Shown piece by piece: positions 32,538 to 40,085 of a DNA stretch of 44,481 bases. The translations under genes and the position numbers were made by a program. The notes under the pieces are model-generated. The model made no database searches, was not told the DNA's origin, and saw only the letters and a program-made list of their open reading frames with translations. Position 1 is the first letter of the stretch. Every line of letters begins with the position of its first letter. Location of the stretch: positions 1 through 44,481 of IMG/VR virus record IMGVR_UViG_3300018082_000015. The stretch is one strand, 5' to 3'. Source of the stretch: a virus.

Positions 32538-32936
32538 TTAGTTCGTCAGCTGAACGTTGAACGTGAAGGCGATCGAGTCGCCCAAAGCGAGCCCGATCCC
32601 CGTGAAGTCACCCTTCATGAACAGCAAGCCCCCAGAAGCCGCATCGAAGAGGCCAGCGTTCGTAACCGTCCCCACACCGGGCGAGGTTGTGGTGCGAGTG
32701 CCCGTGACCCTGTACGTGTCGTCGGTAGTCGTCGTCGTCTGTTGCGAGGACGTGCCCAACGTGTGATCCGTCGTCCCGGCCGCTAGGGTCGTAAGCGCCT
32801 CGGTAAAGAGGGAGGTATCGGTGGCGGCGGCCGTGCCGGCCCCAGTGCCCCAGGCGATGTGCAGCGGCTCCGTTCCCACGCCGCGCAGACGAGCGGTGAG
32901 GATGTCCAAGCCCTGGTCGACGCAGAAGGTCGCCAC
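32538..32936 (-). CDS. tail-fibre-type structural protein, 132 aa
   Basis: Beta-rich with VGTEPLHIAWGTGAGTAAAT and NAGLFDAASGGLLFMKGDFT, the pattern of small phage proteins often encoded near fibres. Its C-terminus (DSIAFTFNVQLTN) is a typical closing strand. A fibre or decoration role is inferred. Confidence 0.55.
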   Translation of the reverse strand: MATFCVDQGLDILTARLRGVGTEPLHIAWGTGAGTAAATDTSLFTEALTTLAAGTTDHTLGTSSQQTTTTTDDTYRVTGTRTTTSPGVGTVTNAGLFDAASGGLLFMKGDFTGIGLALGDSIAFTFNVQLTN

Positions 32937-33140
32937 TTAGCCCCTACCGACCATGTAACGCGGAAAGTCTCGCAGGTTCATTGCGAGTGCCCGCAAGTGT
33001 CCATGATCCAGATTCCAGCAAAAGACCCGGAACCAATAGCGGCGCGTGTGGACAAGCCCAAAGTCGCACCACTCTCCATCTGGCCCTTGGACTGACGCAC
33101 TGACCTCGCGCACGAGTTTTGCCTTGGCTCCGAGCTCCAT
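32937..33140 (-). CDS. hypothetical protein, 67 aa
   Basis: The ATG lies 7 bases after CCGATAGGC. The first half is Lys/Val-rich, the second aromatic-rich (TRRYWFRVFCWNLDHGHLRA). No family recognised. Confidence 0.55.
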   Translation of the reverse strand: MELGAKAKLVREVSASVQGPDGEWCDFGLVHTRRYWFRVFCWNLDHGHLRALAMNLRDFPRYMVGRG

Positions 33141-33147
33141 CGGCTGC

Positions 33148-33156
33148 GCCTATCGG
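33148..33156 (-). promoter_or_regulatory. CCGATAGGC initiation box 6
   Basis: Between the glycosyltransferase stop and ATG 33140; spacing 7 bases. Confidence 0.7.
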
Positions 33157-33157
33157 C

Positions 33158-33814
33158 TCAGGCGGGCTTGGGCTCTATCTCGGACGGGTCATAGCGCCAG
33201 AGCGGCGTGATCTGCCCGCCGCCGACGTCGAGAGCAGTCCCGAACCATTCCCCCTGCCACATGGGATAGACACCGAAGATCCCAATGTGACCGAGACGCG
33301 CGTCAACGTCGCAGTGAAGCGTAAAGCCCGCCTCGCGGATCTTCCGGCAGAGCACGAGATCCTCGTCCTGCTGAACACCCGAGGTCTCGAAGACCGGCCG
33401 CTCGAGAGCATCTAGAACATGGCGGCGGATGAGCATCCCCGCGCTTCCGGCTGCATGGATCTCGACCAGTCCCCTCTGCGGCAGATCGGCCCCGAAGTAG
33501 CGCGTAAGACCATCCTCACCGACCGCTTGCGAGCCATAGACGACGGGCTCGAAGGGAGCCTGCTTCTTCAAGCAGAGCGGAACCACGACGTCGAGTTCGT
33601 GAGAAAGGAGCTGAACGAGAATCGTGGGATCGAAGACGTGATCGTCCCCCATGATCCACAGCCAATCGCCCTCCATCGCCTCCACGATCTTGTTGAAGCT
33701 CGCGGTCACGTCCATGCCCTTGATCCAAATCACCCGTGTATTGGGCGGACGCACGAGACGCAGCATGGAGGTCGCAAACTCCACATGAACGTACTCGCGT
33801 GAGGGAATGCCGAT
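33158..33814 (-). CDS. GT-A-type glycosyltransferase-like protein
   Basis: About 218 aa. IGIPSREYVHVEFATSMLRL opens a nucleotide-sugar-binding domain, GDWLWIMGDDHVFDPTIL contains the DDH metal site (DXD equivalent), and CLKKQAPFEPVVYG and QDEDLVLCRKIREAGF match phage GT2-like enzymes. It may glycosylate virion proteins or act on cell-wall sugars. No ATG/GTG/TTG fits the expected start: the codon before GIPSREY is ATC (33814) and the one before that is ACG. The nearest TTG is at 33910, inside the upstream gene, so the start is unresolved. Confidence 0.65.
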   Translation of the reverse strand: MGIPSREYVHVEFATSMLRLVRPPNTRVIWIKGMDVTASFNKIVEAMEGDWLWIMGDDHVFDPTILVQLLSHELDVVVPLCLKKQAPFEPVVYGSQAVGEDGLTRYFGADLPQRGLVEIHAAGSAGMLIRRHVLDALERPVFETSGVQQDEDLVLCRKIREAGFTLHCDVDARLGHIGIFGVYPMWQGEWFGTALDVGGGQITPLWRYDPSEIEPKPA

Positions 33815-33825
33815 CGTGCCAGGAT

Positions 33826-34035
33826 CTACAGCGGGCCGTACTCCTTGATCCGCTTCGCGTCCGCCAAAAACTGTCGGTTCGATACTTGTACCGCATAAGC
33901 GCCTAGCCAACCCGCCGCGTCCTGCATCATCTTCGGTAGAGACTTCTCCTGCAACATTGTTGAAGAGCGGCGGTACTCGTGGACGATGAGATCGCCGAGA
34001 TAGAACGTGATCTCGATGCGCGCTGGCCCTTCCAC
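33826..34035 (-). CDS. hypothetical protein, 69 aa
   Basis: The GTG is coupled to the upstream stop as TAGTG. A beta-strand start (RIEITFYLGDLIVHEYRRSS) and a helical tail. Position after the head genes suggests a minor virion role. Confidence 0.5.
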   Translation of the reverse strand: MEGPARIEITFYLGDLIVHEYRRSSTMLQEKSLPKMMQDAAGWLGAYAVQVSNRQFLADAKRIKEYGPL

Positions 34036-34259
34036 TACGTGCCACGCTTCTCACCGGGTCCGGCGGTCATCTGCTCGACGTCGTAGTGAACGCTGATCGG
34101 CTCGAAGTACTGCGGGAGAGCCCTCGCGAGCTTGTGGCCTACTCTGACTCGCGTCACCCCTTTGTGAAAGATGAACTCCTCACCGTCGAGGGTAGTCGTC
34201 CCGGAGTCTGTCGCGATCAGGATCTCGCCTTCGGCGGGCTTCTTACGTGGTCGTCCCAT
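34035..34259 (-). CDS. small head-module protein, 74 aa
   Basis: The ATG at 34259 follows GAGGAGGCAGTA. Contains MGRPRKKPAEGEILIATDSG, then GEEFIFHKGVTRVRVGHKLA, a short beta-type protein seen after capsid genes of actinophages. Role unknown. Confidence 0.55.
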   Translation of the reverse strand: MGRPRKKPAEGEILIATDSGTTTLDGEEFIFHKGVTRVRVGHKLARALPQYFEPISVHYDVEQMTAGPGEKRGT

Positions 34260-34279
34260 TACTGCCTCCTCAGGGTTTA

Positions 34280-34308
34280 GGGGCGGCCACCCTGAGAGGG
34301 ACCGCCCC
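34280..34308 (-). terminator. strong hairpin after the capsid genes
   Basis: GGGGCGG pairs with CCGCCCC and an inner CCCT-CTC-AGGG stem adds stability. No T-tract follows; TAAACCC and a ribosome site come next. It may partly terminate or protect the capsid transcript. Confidence 0.45.
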
Positions 34309-34326
34309 CGTCTTTGGGCTGGTGTC

Positions 34327-34494
34327 CTACCCCCAGCGCGCCTTTTTCTTCGCCTCGGCGTACTTGGCAGCTCGCTCGTTGAGCTCCTCGTCGGACTCGC
34401 CCTCTTCGGCAGCGCCAACCGCAGCGAGCGCCAAGGCCGAGGGAGTCGGTGGCACTTCGACCGTGCTCTCCGGCTTGTCCTTGCTCTCGGCCAT
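34327..34494 (-). CDS. 55-aa charged protein after capsid
   Basis: The ATG is coupled to the capsid stop (TGATG). Acidic then Lys-rich helix (EEGESDEELNERAAKYAEAK). The hairpin lies between it and the next gene. Function unknown. Confidence 0.6.
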   Translation of the reverse strand: MAESKDKPESTVEVPPTPSALALAAVGAAEEGESDEELNERAAKYAEAKKKARWG

Positions 34495-35939
34495 CAGCTG
34501 TCCAGCACCTTGAAGGCCGTAGTCGAGAGGACGCCCGCGCCGTTGCGCCAGTAGGCGTAGAGGCCGCGCTGTCCACTCGGCCGGTTGTTGGCCGTCGCGA
34601 ACATGTGTGGAATCAGCTCCACCGAGAGTCCCACCCGATCGGCGATCAGGTAGTAGGAGAAGTCCCCGAAAACGATGATCTTCGCTCCGGTCGTAACCGT
34701 CGCTGCCATTGCCGAGGACTCGTACGCTCCGTAACCGAGCACCCGTGCCCCGTCGCCGTAACTGCCCGGCGTTGGAACCTGATTCGGGAGCCCGACTCGC
34801 AGGTTGTCCAGCCACACACCCGAGCCGCCAGCCGTATCGAATTGGCGGATCTTCTGCGCGATTGCCCGGTTCATCACCATGACCGCACGCGGCCTGAAGC
34901 GCGGTCCGAGTGCATTCTCGAGCGCGTACAGATCCGCGATGACGAAGGCGTTCGCCGTCGCCGTATCCGTCGTCGAGGTCGCCCCGGTGATGACACCCGA
35001 GGGCTCATTGGTACCCGAGCCAACGGCGAATTTCGATGCCTCCAGCTCGTCCTTCGCGTCCTGAAGCAGCCGAGCCATCTCCGTCTGAAGCCCCGCCCAG
35101 TCCATGCCGATCTCGATCGAGAAGGGCACGAAAGCCTGCGCCTTCTCCGTGGAGACGGTCGGCTGCACGAGCGTGGGTGCGTTGTCGGAAGCCTCGGTGA
35201 CTTCCGCCGCGTAAGCCGCGGTGATGCCCGCCGAGGAGACTCCTCGCCACTCATCGACCAGGATCTGCTCCACCCGCGAGATCGCCCGAAACGGGTTGAC
35301 CGCCAGGTTGGAGGTCGGGATGATCGTCGGATCGAGCACGAACGGCACCGCGAACCCGCCCGCCGAGGTCGTCAGCGAGAGGGCGCGCTGCTCGTCCTGG
35401 TTCAGCATCTGCCCGCTGATGTACTTCCCGAAAGCCCGCTTGTACGCCGGGCTTCCGGTGACGAGCATGTGCCTCGCGAGCGTCCCCTGCCTGTCGTCGA
35501 TCGAATCGAGCATCCGCGCCAGGTGTCCCTGCACGCTCTCACGATCCGCCCGCTCGTGCGGAAACGTCGCAGCCTCGACCGCACGCATGGCGCGGTCACG
35601 GAGCTCCGTCTTCGCCTCTTCGGGGCTCGAGACCGATGCTCGCACCGTCGAAAGGTCGTAGATGTCCTCTCCGCGCACGACGCCCGGGCGCGGAGTGTGG
35701 AATCCCGCTCCAGTCTCCTGTGAGCCGGGGACTTGGCTCAGCTCGTCGACACGAGCCTTGCGAGCGCGAAGCTCGCCTATGAGGCTCGTGTTCGCCTCCT
35801 GCTCGTCGTTCAGCCGGTTCCACTCTTCCCGGCTGTCGTCGGGGAGAGCTTGGCCGGCGAACTCCGCGTCGATCTCCTGGAGGCGGCCTTTGATCTCGGT
35901 CTGACGTGCCTCCAGCTCTTCGATGGTCACAGTCGCCAC
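34494..35939 (-). CDS. major capsid protein, HK97 fold
   Basis: 481 aa; GTG start with AAGGAGGA six bases upstream. The N-terminal helical delta domain (VTIEELEARQTEIKGRLQEI) is a scaffold part removed by the protease. The body has AVPFVLDPTIIPTSNLAVNP, VPFSIEIGMDWAGLQTEMAR, GSGTNEPSGVITGATSTTDT and GDFSYYLIADRVGLSVELIP, all hallmark blocks of HK97-type capsids. The protease start lies upstream and overlaps by 13 bases. Confidence 0.9.
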   Translation of the reverse strand: MATVTIEELEARQTEIKGRLQEIDAEFAGQALPDDSREEWNRLNDEQEANTSLIGELRARKARVDELSQVPGSQETGAGFHTPRPGVVRGEDIYDLSTVRASVSSPEEAKTELRDRAMRAVEAATFPHERADRESVQGHLARMLDSIDDRQGTLARHMLVTGSPAYKRAFGKYISGQMLNQDEQRALSLTTSAGGFAVPFVLDPTIIPTSNLAVNPFRAISRVEQILVDEWRGVSSAGITAAYAAEVTEASDNAPTLVQPTVSTEKAQAFVPFSIEIGMDWAGLQTEMARLLQDAKDELEASKFAVGSGTNEPSGVITGATSTTDTATANAFVIADLYALENALGPRFRPRAVMVMNRAIAQKIRQFDTAGGSGVWLDNLRVGLPNQVPTPGSYGDGARVLGYGAYESSAMAATVTTGAKIIVFGDFSYYLIADRVGLSVELIPHMFATANNRPSGQRGLYAYWRNGAGVLSTTAFKVLDS

Positions 35940-36676
35940 GCTGGTTCCTCCTTCTGATCTCGTAGGTGGTCACGCCCTTGCTCGCGGCGCGCCTGCCCCG
36001 AGGTGGAAGACCCGGCGTCGGGTGTGGCGGGTGCGTCGTCCCCAGCAGGGACGAGTGCTGCAAGTCGAATCAGCTCGCGAGCCCGGTCCGGGTTACTCGC
36101 GATCTGCTCGAACAGAAAGTGGTCGGTGAGTGAGCGGACGCCGGCCGTCGCCTCCGCATAGGCGGGGAACGTGACCGGTCCGAACTCGAAGAGGCGGACC
36201 TCTTTCAGCGTGCGCTCGGGAAGCGCATTTGGATTGTCGTCTGAGGCTTCCGGCTTCTCGACGCGCTCCTCGCGCATTACCTCGAACCGGAAGGAAGCCC
36301 CGTAAAGGCCCGCCTCGAGTCCTGGAACGAGCTCCCGGTTGTAGGACGTGTCGAGAAGCGGGACCTCGTAATACGGCCCCTCATCCTCCTCGCGCAGCTC
36401 CGTGATGGGGCCGAGCGGCTTGTCACCGGCCTGCGGGTCGCGTCCGTGCTGGAAGAGCGCCCGGATCTTGTCCCGGTTCTCGCGAAACGTCTTCTTGAAG
36501 GCTCCCGGAGCGATCCGCTCGAGGAAGTGATCCTCGAACCAGGAATCGATCTCCGCCCAGCGGTTGAAGACGGCGAAGTGGCCGAAGAGCGTCGGCATCC
36601 CACCATCGCCATCGGCCCGCAGCTCGGGTCCCGGCTGGAGTGCGCGGATGAGCTGCTCACGCGGCTTATCACTCAC
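35927..36676 (-). CDS. prohead maturation protease (HK97 U35/S78 type)
   Basis: 249 aa from GTG 36676, set by a CCGATAGGC box ending six bases upstream. FGHFAVFNRWAEIDSWFEDH and FLERIAPGAFKKTF give the family start. Likely catalytic His77 (LFQHGRD) and Ser128 (LYGASFRFEV) are present. It would cleave the capsid delta domain. The same frame extends upstream into the split small gene and then into the mobile element, where a GTG (36769) can start a fused product. The ancestral frame also joined the two without a stop. Confidence 0.85.
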   Translation of the reverse strand: MSDKPREQLIRALQPGPELRADGDGGMPTLFGHFAVFNRWAEIDSWFEDHFLERIAPGAFKKTFRENRDKIRALFQHGRDPQAGDKPLGPITELREEDEGPYYEVPLLDTSYNRELVPGLEAGLYGASFRFEVMREERVEKPEASDDNPNALPERTLKEVRLFEFGPVTFPAYAEATAGVRSLTDHFLFEQIASNPDRARELIRLAALVPAGDDAPATPDAGSSTSGQARREQGRDHLRDQKEEPAWRL

Positions 36677-36682
36677 GCCCGC

Positions 36683-36691
36683 GCCTATCGG
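36683..36691 (-). promoter_or_regulatory. CCGATAGGC initiation box 7
   Basis: Precedes protease GTG 36676 by 6 bases. Here the box itself is translated in the upstream frame (as SPIGA), unlike most others, which follow a stop. Confidence 0.65.
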
Positions 36692-36743
36692 CGAGGATGA
36701 AGACTCCTGAGCGTACAGAGCCGCCATCTGCTTCTCGGCTCCC
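36692..36743 (-). pseudogene. 3' remnant of the interrupted small gene
   Basis: It reads GAEKQMAALYAQESSS in the protease frame. Joined to the 5' part at 41109-40998 with one 8-bp target copy, it rebuilds a continuous product. The remnant now lies between the element and the protease. Confidence 0.75.
36736..36743. repeat. 8-bp target duplication, left
   Basis: CGGCTCCC abuts the left inverted repeat of the element and matches 40998-41005. Confidence 0.85.
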
Positions 36744-36760
36744 GGTAGTGGGTCAGTTTG
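36744..36760. repeat. left terminal inverted repeat
   Basis: GGTAGTGGGTCAGTTTG; one mismatch to the right end. Read on the minus strand it encodes part of the new protease-frame N-terminus. Confidence 0.85.
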
Positions 36761-36948
36761 GCTAGTCACTCAGTAACGTTATGGCTCCGCCCGCCTTGAG
36801 AGCCGATACGTCTGCGTGAAAAGGTTGTTACGCTCTGGGGCTTGTGACATGCGAAACAAGTCGGCGCTGGCATCATCGATTGTGCTGTCCTCGTTGGAAC
36901 GAACCAACATGTGCACATTTGGTGCTGCCTCAATAGACTCTCGCCACC

Positions 36949-37275
36949 GTGCCTGGCTCAGGCGCTCAGGAGCAGCAGCAGCATGAATTGGCGCTCTTTC
37001 GTGCCCGGCGGCGCTACGACCTCCTCATGCGGATTTTCTCGGCGGGCTCGCCGCTCGGAATTGCTGCGCTCTACTTCCCTTTCCGAGGCGCGGTTCCCAT
37101 TGTGGAGGCACTATCCGGCGAAAGCACGAGCATCAGCGTCAAGGCGTCCATTGGCGTCACGATCACGTACGCGCTGGCCATCACGATCGGAGCCATTGTG
37201 CTGGTAGTCAGGAATCAAGCTCGATCCAGTGAGATTCAGAGGCTACGGGAACGCCTTGGCGAGGAAGTTCCATGA
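36949..37275 (+). CDS. cargo membrane protein A, 108 aa
   Basis: GTG start after TAGACT, a possible -10 box. The N-terminus is cytosolic and basic (LALFRARRRYDLLMRIFSAG). Two membrane spans follow (SPLGIAALYFPF and SIGVTITYALAITIGAIVLV), with a C-terminal charged coiled coil (RSSEIQRLRERLGEEV). It overlaps protein B by ATGA, so the two are likely a complex. No family recognised. The 190 bases before it hold no clear gene beyond a weak 45-codon frame. Confidence 0.65.
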   Translation: MPGSGAQEQQQHELALFRARRRYDLLMRIFSAGSPLGIAALYFPFRGAVPIVEALSGESTSISVKASIGVTITYALAITIGAIVLVVRNQARSSEIQRLRERLGEEVP

Positions 37276-37943
37276 CCGCTCTAGCGGTAGTGGCGGTTTG
37301 CGTCATGGCGCTAGCCGCTTGGGTTTCGATCTTTGTCGTGATCCCGTCATGCGCCCGAAGCTTCTTTCGGTACAGGCTTTGGAGGCTGCGGGACCTCGTG
37401 ACAGATGAGATCCGAGAGGGGGCCTATTTAGACAAGCACCAGCCTCGTCTCTTGGTCAAAGAAATCGACGCGGGGATTTTTCTTGGTTCGCAGCTAAGTC
37501 TGTTCAGGCTCACGCTGGCCGCCTTGAACTGGCGGAACCTCGAGCCGCACGATGAGGAGGAATGGTTCGATCTCAGCGCCGCAAATGCAGCGGACAGTGA
37601 CCGCTTGCGTGAGCGGTCTAACGAACTTCACTATGCGTTCGCGAAGTTCATGGTTCTTGGTTCCCCGAGCGGATGGCTATTCGGTGCTGTCATGTTCCCT
37701 CTGGCACTCACAGTCACGCTTTGGACGACTTTTTCTGACAGCAGCAGCGTCCCCGCTCGTGATGTTCAAGTGCGACGAGGTGAGCTCCGTCGCCGGCTCG
37801 CCGTCATTCGGCTCGCGGTGTCGGATGTGTTCCTTCAGGCTAGGTCGCGGGTGCGAGACGAAGTACCTTTCGAGCCGGAGACAGCACTTGCGCGGCTCCT
37901 GGGCCAGCAAATCGATCGGCCCTCGCACGCGGGCTACGCCTAA
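37272..37943 (+). CDS. cargo membrane protein B, 223 aa
   Basis: Span 1 is at the N-terminus (LAVVAVCVMALAAWVSIFVV) and span 2 near 145 (WLFGAVMFPLALTVTLWTTF). Between them is a soluble, charged loop of about 115 residues (DEIREGAYLDKHQPRLLVKE) and after span 2 a basic tail with a helix (RRLAVIRLAVSDVFLQARSR). No known catalytic motif. Coupled to protein A by ATGA. Possibly a membrane effector with A as partner; this is inference. Confidence 0.65.
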   Translation: MTALAVVAVCVMALAAWVSIFVVIPSCARSFFRYRLWRLRDLVTDEIREGAYLDKHQPRLLVKEIDAGIFLGSQLSLFRLTLAALNWRNLEPHDEEEWFDLSAANAADSDRLRERSNELHYAFAKFMVLGSPSGWLFGAVMFPLALTVTLWTTFSDSSSVPARDVQVRRGELRRRLAVIRLAVSDVFLQARSRVRDEVPFEPETALARLLGQQIDRPSHAGYA

Positions 37944-37984
37944 CAAGTAGGGCATACGCCGCGCGGGCTGCTACGCTCGTGGCG

Positions 37985-38224
37985 ATGCCTGACCGCTCAC
38001 GCAAGCGTCCACGCGACCCAAACGAACTCGCCCGCCAGATCGTGGACGAGGCTACCGGCGAAGCGCCGCCGTTCGACCCCGACGAGGGGAAGAATCCTGC
38101 CGCCGTCGCGCTCGGGCGAAAGGGCGGGCTCAAAGGTGGGAAGGCGCGCGCGGCGAAGATGTCGCCTGAGCAACGATCGGAAGCAGCACGGAAAGCAGCG
38201 CAGGCTCGGTGGCGTAAGCCCTAG
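37985..38224 (+). CDS. KGG-motif basic small protein, 79 aa
   Basis: PDRSRKRPRDPNELARQIVD leads to a conserved C-terminus (GRKGGLKGGKARAAKMSPEQ, ending RKAAQARWRKP) resembling widespread small basic proteins with KGG repeats. ATG 37985 lies 7 bases after TACGCT, fitting leaderless initiation; GTG 37979 is an alternative. Probably nucleic acid-binding. It converges with the ImmA/IrrE gene, sharing 4 bases at their ends. Confidence 0.65.
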   Translation: MPDRSRKRPRDPNELARQIVDEATGEAPPFDPDEGKNPAAVALGRKGGLKGGKARAAKMSPEQRSEAARKAAQARWRKP

Positions 38225-39324
38225 CCGGCTGTTCCGTCCACGAGCCTAAGCTCGCCGAGCGGGGACATAGGTTTACCACCCTCACCGCTGCCTTCTAGCG
38301 GCGTCATGACGAGGCCGAACATGAGCGCCCGAAGTTCGCTCATCGGCAGATCGAGTGCTTCGGCGATATGCGACTTGCGCACACCCTCTTTGCGAAGTTG
38401 CGCCAGGACTTTGGCCAACACCTGTGAGCTTTCTCGTTTGATGGGCTCGGGCTCGTTCTTCCTATACCCGCGTCGGGAAATGTCCATGTAGAGAGAGCGA
38501 TACTGCCAGTCTGAAAGCAATCCGAGATCATGCATGCGGTATGTCAGTGCAGCTACGGCGACCTTCCATCTTTTCTTTGCGACGATGAGTTGATCCAATG
38601 ACGGGAACCGTGGCGCATGGGCTTTCACATCGCCCTTTGGCATCAGGAACGCGGAAGCGAAGTCTCTCGCTTCCTTTTCGATCTCGCGCCCACGCGTAAT
38701 CTGCGCTCGCGCGTGGAGCACGAGATGACCGAGTTCATGTGCGGCATCCATACGGCTACGCTCGCCCGACTTCTTCGTATTGAGAAACACGAACGGCAAG
38801 CCGTGGCGCCATGTCGAGAAGGCGTCGAGCTCGGCGTAGTCCTCAGCAAGCGAGAAGACGCGCACCCCGTGTGCTTCCAGTAGGTGGATCATGTTGGGGA
38901 TCGGCTTTTCGCCAAGTCCCCATTCCATGCGCACTACTTCAGCTGCACGCTCGGGGTCCTCGCCGTCGAGATGCTGCGGAAGATCTGGAGTAGGCAACCG
39001 GAACCGCTCAGCGAGCCAGTCATGGACGGCACAGGCGAGCGTTCCTCCAGCGACAGCGCGCCCAACCTGCTTCGCCGTGAGCTTGCTTAGGGCACGAAAG
39101 CTTGCCGTATCGGGCGTGAGTTCCTCGAGATCAGGACCTTCGAAGAAGCCAACCGGGAAGTCGAGCACGCGAGCAAGTTCGTCGACAGTCTCGGGAAGCG
39201 GCTCGTGTTGGTCGCTTTCCCAACCTGTGATGCTGCGCACCGAGACGCCGGCGAGCTTTGCGAGCTCAGTCTTCGTAAGTCCCCTGCGCTTTCGCGCAAG
39301 AGAAAGACGAGACGAATGAAACAT
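38221..39324 (-). CDS. XRE-HTH fused to ImmA/IrrE metallopeptidase
   Basis: 367 aa. N-terminal helix-turn-helix (GLTKTELAKLAGVSVRSITG, residues about 15-34). The zinc protease motif HELGH is at 196-200 (DAAHELGHLVLH), with the distal glutamate in EKEARDFASAFLMP. Such proteins cleave phage or element repressors, or sense damage. The C-terminal 100 residues contain KSHIAEALDLPMSELRALMF, a second DNA-contact-like region. It is co-transcribed with the 215-aa partner upstream (TGATG). Confidence 0.85.
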   Translation of the reverse strand: MFHSSRLSLARKRRGLTKTELAKLAGVSVRSITGWESDQHEPLPETVDELARVLDFPVGFFEGPDLEELTPDTASFRALSKLTAKQVGRAVAGGTLACAVHDWLAERFRLPTPDLPQHLDGEDPERAAEVVRMEWGLGEKPIPNMIHLLEAHGVRVFSLAEDYAELDAFSTWRHGLPFVFLNTKKSGERSRMDAAHELGHLVLHARAQITRGREIEKEARDFASAFLMPKGDVKAHAPRFPSLDQLIVAKKRWKVAVAALTYRMHDLGLLSDWQYRSLYMDISRRGYRKNEPEPIKRESSQVLAKVLAQLRKEGVRKSHIAEALDLPMSELRALMFGLVMTPLEGSGEGGKPMSPLGELRLVDGTAG

Positions 39325-39971
39325 CAGATGCGTTCAACGGCGATATCGAGGTCGCCCTCATTCTCGTCGTCATCCTGTTCTCGATCGCGTCTACCAACCG
39401 GCTCGTTGGTGTCGATCATCGGCAGGATGATCCGCTCACCTTCGAAGGCGACTCGGCCGTTGACCTCGCGCGTGGGTTCGGAGAGCTCGGAGTAGATGAT
39501 GCCGTTTTTCCGAGCGATCAACAAAGTCCAGATCTCGTCAGGGAGTTTGGGTGCCGCAAGTGCATCATCCTCGGGCAAGAAAGACAGCTGGTCCCGAATC
39601 CGCAAGAGCTCGAAGAAGACCTCGCCCTTCTTGTGGCGAGTGTGCGGGGAGGCACCGTCCCGTCCGGCGCGGTCATCGCCAGTGGCGACCATGAGTGCGA
39701 CACCACGATCGGGCCGGACCGTCAGCGAGAACATGTGCAGCTCCTCGGCCGTCCAACTACTCGGTACAAGCTCCTCGCGCAACCCTCTGACAGTTCGCCC
39801 CCAGCCGAGAATTCCTCCCAGGATTCGCGGGTCGAGGCGCGTGCAGCTTCGGCGCTCCGACTCACCGAACAGCACCGCCGCTCGCAGGGTTTCCAGCGTG
39901 ACCCCGATAAGTCGGAGCCGCGCTTTCACGAGGTCTTCTCGGACGTAGATCTTGCGGACGGGCTCGTTCAT
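39324..39971 (-). CDS. partner of the ImmA/IrrE protein, 215 aa
   Basis: The ATG follows GGGAGG. The sequence opens with RKIYVREDLVKARLRLIGVT and includes WGRTVRGLREELVPSSWTAE, then FAxx-like and acidic tail segments (DREQDDDENEGDLDIAVERI). No known fold recognised. It is coupled by TGATG to the protease gene. The pair may be a regulator/substrate and protease, or a toxin-antitoxin-like module. Confidence 0.6.
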   Translation of the reverse strand: MNEPVRKIYVREDLVKARLRLIGVTLETLRAAVLFGESERRSCTRLDPRILGGILGWGRTVRGLREELVPSSWTAEELHMFSLTVRPDRGVALMVATGDDRAGRDGASPHTRHKKGEVFFELLRIRDQLSFLPEDDALAAPKLPDEIWTLLIARKNGIIYSELSEPTREVNGRVAFEGERIILPMIDTNEPVGRRDREQDDDENEGDLDIAVERI

Positions 39972-40050
39972 GGCCGACCTCCCTTCATCGTTTCCTGTTA
40001 CGCTACCTCATCTGAGGCGAAGAAACAAGCAACGATTGCCTGGAAACTGC

Positions 40051-40078
40051 TTGACATGCAAGACCGCTCACGTATAAT
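40051..40078 (+). promoter_or_regulatory. consensus promoter of the transposase (leaderless)
   Basis: TTGACA (40051-40056) and TATAAT (40073-40078) are both perfect with 16 bases between. The ATG at 40086 is 7 bases after the -10 box, so the transcript would start at or next to the start codon. Confidence 0.75.
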
Positions 40079-40085
40079 GGTCAAT

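Noticed and set aside
36677-36769. Protease start at GTG 36769
   Set aside because: This start lies in the mobile element end. The CCGATAGGC box and family alignment place the normal start at GTG 36676, though a fused product after insertion is possible.
39633-40085. Upstream extension of the transposase frame
   Set aside because: It runs antisense through the 215-aa partner gene; the real start is ATG 40086, directly after a consensus promoter.
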